64,000 nt of DNA from Chimonanthus salicifolius (lineage: Eukaryota; Streptophyta; Magnoliopsida; Laurales; Calycanthaceae), in assembly GCA_013350335.1 (NCBI GenBank), contig CM023541.1, positions 40,230,739-40,294,738 of the forward strand, given 5' to 3'. The translations under genes were made by a program, and so were the position numbers. The notes below the pieces were generated by a model. That model did not search any database. It was not told where the DNA came from and was given only the letters and a program-made list of their open reading frames with translations. Positions 56,993 through 64,000 of the stretch are shown one piece after another (the first letter of the stretch is position 1; every line of letters begins with the position of its first letter).

Positions 56993-57925
56993 AAAATAAT
57001 TATCAATTGTTATTTATATCCTTAATTGTAAGTTTTTTTGAAATAATCTATTACATAGGCTCAATGGTTTAACATAGTCACATTAAGAACATATATTTAA
57101 ACATATGGATAAGATTATAAATAGATTTAATTATTGTAAGTGAAAGTTGCTCACGTTAGTTGATAAAAATGAGATAGTTTAATAGATCATATTAAATATG
57201 ACAAAATTTAATTTGAAAAAGGAAATCATTCTAAGTGGAGTTTAAAGGCTAAAAAAATTAATTGTCAATAGCATTTAAACTTAATTCAAAAGATATTTTA
57301 TTTCAAAATGAGGTCAAATTGAATATAAATCTTCTTCATAAGATAATAATGAATATCAAAGAGAAAAACAATGTATATATAACTTTATAAAATAATTAAT
57401 CATCAAATTTAGAACAAATCAATTTATATAATGGATAATTTCATATAGTTGTAACATAAAATTATTTGTTTTTTAGGCATTTAAATGCCTAGAGCTCTTC
57501 AGAGCTACTTCATAGTTGTAGCATAAAACTATTTATTTTTTTGTATTTTTTTTCTTATTTCCTAAATAAAAGGTTGACTGTTTCAGCCTGCCCAATGTTA
57601 AATGGTTAAATATTGAGGGAATTGATAAAAAAAAAAATAGTTTAATCATCTCTAAAGTTTTCCATGCTTGTGTAAAATTTGTATAGGGCCCAGGTGTAAT
57701 CTATGGAAACATCTATTGAAATAGGGTTTAATGGTTGAGGTCATTTTAGACATAAATTTAGGGTAGCGATCCTCCCACGGGTGTTTTGTGTAACCAGATA
57801 CGGAATTTAAGGTATTGCTTACTTTACTCTTCCGCTACGGTATAAATCAGCTCACTGACCAGCTCACCAGATCACTGATTGGATCACTGATGTCTGAACC
57901 TTCCACTGCAGTATAAATTGGCTAG
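56993..57925. other. AT-rich spacer
   Basis: No gene, RNA or repeat that I can support. Short CAGTAT/CACTGATCAC words precede the minisatellite from about 57850. Confidence 0.4.
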
Positions 57926-58146
57926 TCGAAATGGCAGATTCAGCTAGCCAAGATGGCAGATTCGGTTTCAACTGCCGAAATGGCAAATTCGGATGGCAAA
58001 TTCAAATTCGGTTGCAGATTCGGCTGGTCGAGATGTCAGATTCAGTTTTGGCTAGCCAAAATGGCAGATTCGGTTTCGGTTAGCCGAAATGGCAGATTCA
58101 GGTAGTAGAAATGGCAAATACGGCTAACCAAGATAACAAATTCGAT
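57926..58146. repeat. Minisatellite with GAAATGGCAGATTCGG units
   Basis: About nine or ten copies of (CC)GAAATGGCAGATTCGG separated by variable GTTTCGGCTAGC-type linkers, giving a mixed period of about 20-42 bases. AAATGGCAGATTC, AAATGGCAAATTC and AGATGGCAGATTC variants alternate. Confidence 0.8.
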
Positions 58147-59268
58147 TTTTGACATTCTTTTTTCTTCGGTACAGCAGTAGAAGGGTAAAACCAAGAATAC
58201 CTTTAAACTCGTGTCGAATTACATAAAATATCCATGGGAGAATTGTGGCCTAAATTTAATGGATCTGTTTGTTTCTTCTCTCGTTGCGTGGAAAATGGGC
58301 CTACTAATGCACGTGTCCACGTCCAAATAGATATAACTCTTGACACCCAAGAAATCTCAAGGTGTACTTAGCCCAAAATATATTATTTTTATTATATCTA
58401 TATTTTCTTATTATACAAAAAAAATTTCATTAGATATTTCATAAGATACAAAATGATATCAGTCATGTAGGTATTACATATGCAATACATATTGATGAGA
58501 GATCACACATCAAGATTGAAATTGAGTAAGAAAACTATATAATTTTTTTTTATAGCAAAAGTGAAGTTGAAATCATCTAATTTGGGCTCCAAAATGATCA
58601 TTTAAGTCATATGGTGATGTAGCCATCAAAGTCGATGATCGAACCAACTAAAGTAAGAGAGGACCCCACTTTAAAGGTCGTGTCAGCAGCCACGTCACTC
58701 CAGTGGGACCCATGGAACCCCAACAGGAAAGTGAGGAAGAAAATAGAAAGAAATCAAATCAGAAAAAAAGAATAAAAGGGAAAAAAAAACAGCAAGAGAG
58801 GTGGATGGCGAGCTTCTGCAAGCAGAGAATGGAAAGAACAAAGAAATAAAAATATATATAAAAGAAATAAAAGAAAGTGGCCGAAACAAAGAGAGAGAAG
58901 AAAGGTTGAAAATAGAAAGAAATTAGAAAAAGAAAAGGAAACAAAAGGATGAAAATCGAATATGAAGAAGGAAAGATTGCGAGCAAAAATAAAGAAGAAA
59001 GAAAGAAGGAAAGCCGGGGAATTATTCACGGCGGCAATGGAGAGAGGCAGCTCCAGATCGGACGTCAGGAAAGTGAGCAAAATTTAGAAATTTTAGTTTT
59101 TTTTTTATTTCATTTATTCATTTATTTCAATTACTATATTTTTATTTTTTCCTTTTAATGGTCTCAAGAATTATCTTTTTTTAAACAATTAATTTATGGA
59201 GTAATTTGCTATTGTCAATCGTTAGTTGATTGCACTTTGTATCATAAATAATTTATAAATTCAATGCA

Positions 59269-59270
<2 letters not shown>
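58147..59270. other. Spacer with a purine-rich tract
   Basis: 58727-59025 is almost pure A/G on the plus strand with words such as GAAAGAAATAAAAGAAAG. Chance frames across it are low-complexity and not genes. No other feature is supported. Confidence 0.45.

Positions 59271-59338
<68 letters not shown>
59271..59338. repeat. AT dinucleotide microsatellite (about 34 units)
   Basis: Uninterrupted TA repeat of about 68 bases. Confidence 0.97.
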
Positions 59339-59342
<4 letters not shown>

Positions 59343-59559
59343 TAAGTGTTCGACCTTAGTCTAATTAGGACACACATTTACCAGTATATAATGATTTTGA
59401 TAATACTGTTCAAATTATTAAAGCCATTCTTTACAAATTTTGTCTGTGTTAGGACCGGCGTCTCACAATATATTGCATGATATTTATTGTTGTGTTTGTT
59501 ATTTAAAAAGATGAACCTTATGTAAACAGGTTTTCAAGATAAGTTTTGAAATATATAAG

Positions 59560-59720
59560 TTGGAGAGATGGTCACGAACTCGATTTAGAAAGTAAGGGTC
59601 GTGAGTTCGATTTTCACTTATCTCAGACCACTTCCCATAGAATTAATCAGTATGTGTGTTACATATGTTTTGAAAATTAGTCGAGTGCTCTACAAGACTT
59701 GAATACCATGACCATAAAAA
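59560..59720 (+). mobile_element. SINE-like repeat, family C, copy 2
   Basis: AAGGGTCGTGAGTTCGATT is a fair box B. The body ends AAAATTAGTCGAGTGCTCT followed by an A-rich tail (CATAAAAAAAG). Partner at 3028-3205. Confidence 0.5.
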
Positions 59721-61288
59721 AAGATCAATTATGAAAAATAATGTTTAAAAAATTGAATTAAATTATGGAATTCAATCTATTTCTATTTGAATTGGTCTAA
59801 CAAAACGTCTCAGCCTCCACAATGGTTCAGTTTATTCAAAGACTAACTGTTGAAAACATACGACAGAAAGCAATAAAGAAATAGTAAGAAGATAGAACAA
59901 AAATACTTACTTTTGATAACTTGCCTATGATTTTCTTTAAACACATAATTGATAATAATAATGTATAAAGAGCTAATTGTTGAGCCTAAAGAAGCTTAAA
60001 GAGTAGCCTTGGCTATACGATATGGATATCGGCTGATATTTTAAATATCAGTTAATATACATTGATATTGTTTAAAAAAGTTTTAAAAATATTGGCCAAT
60101 ATATTTAAAAAATAAAAAATTAATAAAATTGAATAAGAGAGAGAAAAGTATCGACCAATTATCATTTCATCCCTGATCTGCCTCGATAAGAGATAAAGTT
60201 TGTTTTCAAAGGTGCTTTGAGGAAGATAGCCTTGCTTGAGAGTGACTGAGCACAAAAGCTTGTTCAATGATTATTGCTTCGAGTTTTGAGGAAGCACCAA
60301 AAGTGGTTCATTTCTAAAATGATTGCCAGAAACTGGAAATGATAAAAAGAATTCATTTGATTTTCATGACACACATGGCGTAATGTGATTGGTGGAGAAA
60401 GTTTGCATCTACAAAATAAAAAAAATAAAACAATTAGGTTAAATAGTCAATCATTGACTGTGGACTATTCTTCTTTTAGAGCCAATAATAGTAAGGCACA
60501 AGTAATCATGTGTACGTAGGTCACGTTTTCTCTTGGGCAGTCTTCAATTATAAATCGAAGGCTTTTCCTCACTCGAAGAGATTCCAAGCTTGCATTTCTG
60601 ATTTCTCATGCATGCATACAAAAGCTTGAAATTCTGGTCAATTCCTAAGAGAGAGAAGTCAATTGATGTAATATTTCCTCTATTCAATCCTATAATCTGC
60701 CTTTGATGGACGGAATAGTGTTCTATTACAGGTTTTTTTTTTTTTTTTGGCGTATGTTAGCTCATGTATTAGATTAGGTGTTAAGGTGAAATTCACTCTT
60801 AGAGGATACCACTTGAGTGTAGCTAGGAACCCATTTTTTTTTTTTTCAATTTTGGTTGTCATTTACATTGGCTCATCACCATCATCATTATCACCAATAA
60901 AGTCAATTCGAGTAAGGTCATAATGCATTGGGTTTATGTTGGGTTCAGTTTTAGTCATTGATGTACTTAGTTTGAACCCTCAATCAAATTCTATCTAAAT
61001 GAGTTCCAGTCAAGTCTAATTTTCTTATCAAGTGTTTCAATATATTCAACATAGAAACTATTTTTACAGATCACCGAGTAACTCTACAGAGAGCGGCCCT
61101 TTGGGGTGGAATGAAGATCAAATTCAAGACTCATGCTTCTCGAGATGAATTTCTGACCATCACTAGGTCTTTAAAGTTGCTTAGTGGCCCTTTATACATA
61201 TCAACCGAGTCACAAATTATTAAGTGAACCACTTATTTTAAATCTTAAACCCAAACATCTCCATTTATCAAGTGGCGTTTGATTGAAT

Positions 61289-61292
<4 letters not shown>
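59721..61292. other. Spacer without recognisable gene
   Basis: Contains a cluster of the ATATCGGCTGATAT motif (60020-60110), several T-runs and AT-rich text. A plus-strand TATA-like CAATTATAAATCG lies at 60545-60557, but nothing downstream reads as a gene. Confidence 0.4.

Positions 61293-61349
<57 letters not shown>
61293..61349. repeat. AT dinucleotide microsatellite (about 28 units)
   Basis: Uninterrupted AT repeat of about 57 bases. Confidence 0.97.
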
Positions 61350-61351
<2 letters not shown>

Positions 61352-61497
61352 GGATTAAGGGGCACACTCAAACCTATTTCAAATGAATTCAGATAAGGTC
61401 AAAATTGCAGCCTCCAATCTCATTGATCTAAAATCAACATTTATTTTACTTCTACACTCAATCATTGCAGCATGAACTTGTTAAAAGCAAACCTCTA

Positions 61498-61600
61498 AGG
61501 GTTGGTTTGACGGTTAAGAATTCACCTTAGATGCAGGAGGTCTTGAGTTCAAACTCCCACAGGAAACATTAGAACAATGATAAAAGGTGGACAAGTCAGA
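61498..61600 (+). mobile_element. Possible SINE head
   Basis: GGTTTGACGGTTAAGAATTC resembles a box A context and GGTCTTGAGTTCAAACTCC a box B, 40 bases apart, as in tRNA-derived SINEs. No second copy and no clear tail with target duplication were found. Confidence 0.3.
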
Positions 61601-62106
61601 ACTGTAACCTATTTCGATGAAGCAGATAAAAGGCACAAGACAGTAAAAAACAGAGAATGTTGGGTTTGGAGAAATGGAGGAAATAAGTCACTTTATGATA
61701 TCATTATTCATGTACTATACAAATAGAAGAGTAAAATACTCTACTCCATTTACTGAAGGGATAAAAAAAAGGAAAAAAAAAGAAAAAGGAAAAGAAAGAA
61801 TGCCAATTTCCCTCAAAATCCAACATGTGTCAAAATATGTGTAGCTCCTTCTAAAAACAAGATAGGAGAAACCGAAGCAGTCCGGTCCCCTCTTTACATT
61901 ACAAGTAATTTAATAGCCTAGAATTTTACAAGAGCTCAGTTTTATACCTTCTATGCCGATAGCTTCAAAAAGATATAAAGAGCCGCCAATGGGGCAGCAA
62001 CAAAGGACTCATTTCCGTATGCAGGGCTACAACTTGAATTGCATTCAACCAAAGTACTTCCTTTCTTTGGTAATCTTTTCTAATGTCTTTGCTGGATGCG
62101 TCTCAG

Positions 62107-63683
62107 TCAGTCTTCCTCATCAGCTAGAGAAGCAAAAGAGAAGGGTCTGAATTTGTAGCCATCACCATGATAGAACTTGTTTTGGAATTCAACCCAATGG
62201 AGACGCAAGGCATGAAGGAAGGCACTGAGGGTCTCCATCATCAGTAAAATGAAGGCGGTGGCAAAGGAAAAAACAGCAAGCCCAATCAACCGGATGATGA
62301 TGTTGTTGTACCTGTTAATGAATTTAATGATCCAAGTCAACATATCAAACCATGAAGAGTTCTTACTCACTGATGCTGCTGAGAAGGCCCAGAAGCGCAT
62401 GTCCTTCATAAATGATGAATTATGTCATGTAAGTGCAACTGTGCAACTCGTTCACATCATACTAGATGCAACTCACATATGAAATGCATGTAAGTGTAAG
62501 TTTTGCTGTGGAGGTTGGTATGCATTGCTAGGGACATATGGAGGCTGTGCAGGATGGGAGGCGTCACTTTCACTCACGCACCACGTTCAACAAACAGTGT
62601 AGCATACTTCTTGGCAAAAGTTGGTTGGCAAAAGTTGGTGTTCATAAGCAAAGTCTAGCTTTGGAAATCTTTTCTTCTAACCAGTTTTCAGAATTAGGGG
62701 AGCTGGGATCCTCTTAGGGCATGATGTTTGTTTTGTTGTGTTTTTCTTTCTTTTCATGTTTTTCCTTCTCTCTCTTTTTTCTTTTATTTCTGCGTCTTGA
62801 TCCGAGTATCTCTCTCTTATACCTGGATCCTTCTCTTGTAATCCCTTTTCATTTTAATGGTATCAGTCGTTAATGTTTCAAAAAAATGTGTAAGTTTTAC
62901 CGGCTCCACCAAACCAATCTCATCATAAATGCCTCATGCAAACATATAATGTAATATGAGCTTCCAATTGTCTGATCTGATTATCCAAAACATAAGCTGT
63001 ACTATAAATATGATTCTTTCATTCCAAAAACTTATCTTCATGAACCTATGAAAATATTATGTTGTGTTTTTGCTCCAGATTAGCTGTTAAATCAGAAAGG
63101 GGATTTGGTTACATTGAAGAAACAATCTCAAGAAGAGAAGCCCATGTTTCAGTGATCCATAAATGGACCCTTTAATCATCAAAGGTGGGGGCCCAAAATG
63201 TCATGTTTGAAGATGTAGCAAGTGGATCTTTATCCTCCCTATCTTGCACAAATTTTAGGATATAAGTCGCCATTTTCAAATGCTTCTTTGGTACTCAGTA
63301 AATAAATAAAAGCTTAAAGAATATGAAAATAACAACTTGAGATAGAACTCACCCCCAAGCAAAGAGAAGAACTTTCTCATAGAAAACTGTTGACAACTCT
63401 GAGTGAGCCAAGCTGAGGGATAAAGAACATTAGTTGAAAAGACAATCTATGACAAAACCAATGGAAAAGTGAGGAAAATAATGACTTGCCTGAGAGCCCA
63501 TAACCGAAGGTAAGATGCAGTATTTGAGACTGCACCCAACACAAATTCGATGGAATGAATCATTTGATGCACGAACACTTCACTGAAATCAAACTCTTCA
63601 TGGTGTTGTCTTGCAGAATTGGGCTCCACATCAAGATCCATCTCAGAGGTACCAAGAATTCCATATGTTCGACCTTGAAATCT
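62107..63683 (-). CDS. VHA-a: V-type proton ATPase subunit a, C-terminal exons (partial)
   Basis: Three exons are visible: 63683-63490, 63412-63353 and 62311-62107 (stop TGA). They give the last 152 residues of a protein of usually about 820. The 5' remainder lies beyond the right edge. The text [71 protein letters not shown] and [20 protein letters not shown] is that of plant VHA-a proteins; the RFQGRTYG and FRPFSFASL forms favour the tonoplast a2/a3 type over the trans-Golgi a1. Subunit a is the membrane stator of the V0 sector. The Arg of YLRLWALS, essential for proton transport in the yeast homologue, is present. The first visible intron has a GC donor (CTCAG/GCAAGT). The last intron (62312-63352) carries a LINE tail. 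The 3'UTR extends toward about 61900. Confidence 0.93.
62494..62898 (+). mobile_element. 5'-truncated L1 LINE tail in the last V-ATPase intron
   Basis: The insert 62505-62887 ends TCGTTAATGTTTCAAAAAA, the typical plant L1 3'UTR end (compare ACTGTTTC plus A tail in the copy at 49.4 kb). It is bounded by the 11-bp direct repeat GTGTAAGTTTT (62494-62504 and 62888-62898). It is antisense to the V-ATPase gene and contains no coding domain. Confidence 0.7.
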
Positions 63684-64000
63684 CTGAGAACAAGTCATAA
63701 AAATTAATAAATGTTCTTTTCAAATCCACCTAAGCTTTCACTCAATTTCACAAGTAATTTTGTCAGCGAGATTTTCAGAGTTGGAGACTGGAGACTTTGC
63801 AGCACTCGGGAATTGGTATGACTTTCATTTTTATGAAATTTGAATAAGACCAATAAATGTGACTGGAAGATTGAATTGAGACACATGCTAAACTAAAATT
63901 CAACAGCAAAATTGAAATTAGAACTTTTACAGTGATGACACAGCAATTGGATCATGTGAACCTCTGATGATTTCAAACCATTCAAAGTATCACCCTCCCC
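63684..64000 (-). other. VHA-a: Intron of the V-ATPase subunit a gene
   Basis: The acceptor TTCTCAG lies at 63690-63684 on the minus strand. No preceding exon (which would end near the KKLHTE-type sequence of the family) is recognisable up to the window edge, so the intron continues beyond it. Confidence 0.6.

Noticed and set aside
1..64000. CRISPR array, operon or prokaryotic gene cluster
   Set aside because: Interrupted genes, plant-specific families and plant transposons show eukaryotic nuclear DNA; the repeats present are tandem or dispersed elements without regular unique spacers.
1..64000. Integrated viral sequence
   Set aside because: The reverse-transcriptase text belongs to non-LTR retrotransposons (L1 and RTE types); no coat, movement-protein or pararetrovirus motif was seen.

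Overview
The window is nuclear DNA of a flowering plant, most likely a woody eudicot. It is AT-rich, its genes have many short exons and long introns, and about half of the sequence is recognisable transposable-element DNA. No bacterial, organellar or viral gene organisation was seen. I cannot name the species from sequence alone.

Four protein-coding genes are well supported. (1) A Dof zinc-finger transcription factor (8005-10452, +) has a tiny first coding exon and a 1.65 kb repeat-filled intron. (2) A plastid arogenate/prephenate dehydratase (28452-37110, +) has 11 exons that rebuild a complete 415-residue protein; it makes phenylalanine. (3) A PWWP-domain chromatin protein (43597-47997, -, 1466 residues) has an intron in its 5'UTR. 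(4) The last three coding exons of a tonoplast-type V-ATPase subunit a (62107-63683, -) are present; the gene runs off the right edge. A frameshifted fragment resembling the plant At1g01500-like family lies just 3' of the dehydratase. These genes act in separate pathways and form no cluster.

Layout: 1-7.8 kb is AT-rich spacer with an RTE-clade LINE tail, two hAT-like MITEs with TIRs (one with a perfect 8-bp target duplication) and several SINEs. 7.8-10.5 kb is the Dof gene. 11.8-14.5 kb holds a ~950 bp direct duplication with a conserved hairpin, split by a third MITE. 15.1-17.4 kb is rich in a palindromic ATATCGGCCGATAT-like motif. 18.6-25.0 kb is a decayed RTE LINE on the minus strand, interrupted by an intact-ended 3.0 kb non-autonomous LTR retrotransposon. 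25.3-27.4 kb holds SINEs and a 768 bp inverted-terminal-repeat element. 28.4-37.1 kb is the dehydratase gene, with a SINE in intron 2 and a rearranged L1 LINE in intron 3. 38-43.5 kb is mostly unassigned spacer. 43.6-48.5 kb is the PWWP gene. 49.4-56.8 kb is a nearly full-length L1 LINE on the minus strand, flanked by a 15-bp target duplication and carrying a 645 bp insertion inside its reverse-transcriptase ORF. 56.8-62 kb is spacer with a minisatellite and two long AT microsatellites. The V-ATPase gene closes the window.

I found no convincing undescribed biological system. The most unusual items are the frame-preserving insertion in the L1 reverse-transcriptase ORF, the same ATGA ORF1/ORF2 overlap in both L1 copies, the nested LTR-in-RTE insertion, the long degenerate tandem repeat with GTAAGT-like sites in the Dof intron, and GC-AG introns in two of the four genes. 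All family names come from recognised motifs and alignment by eye, not from database searches.
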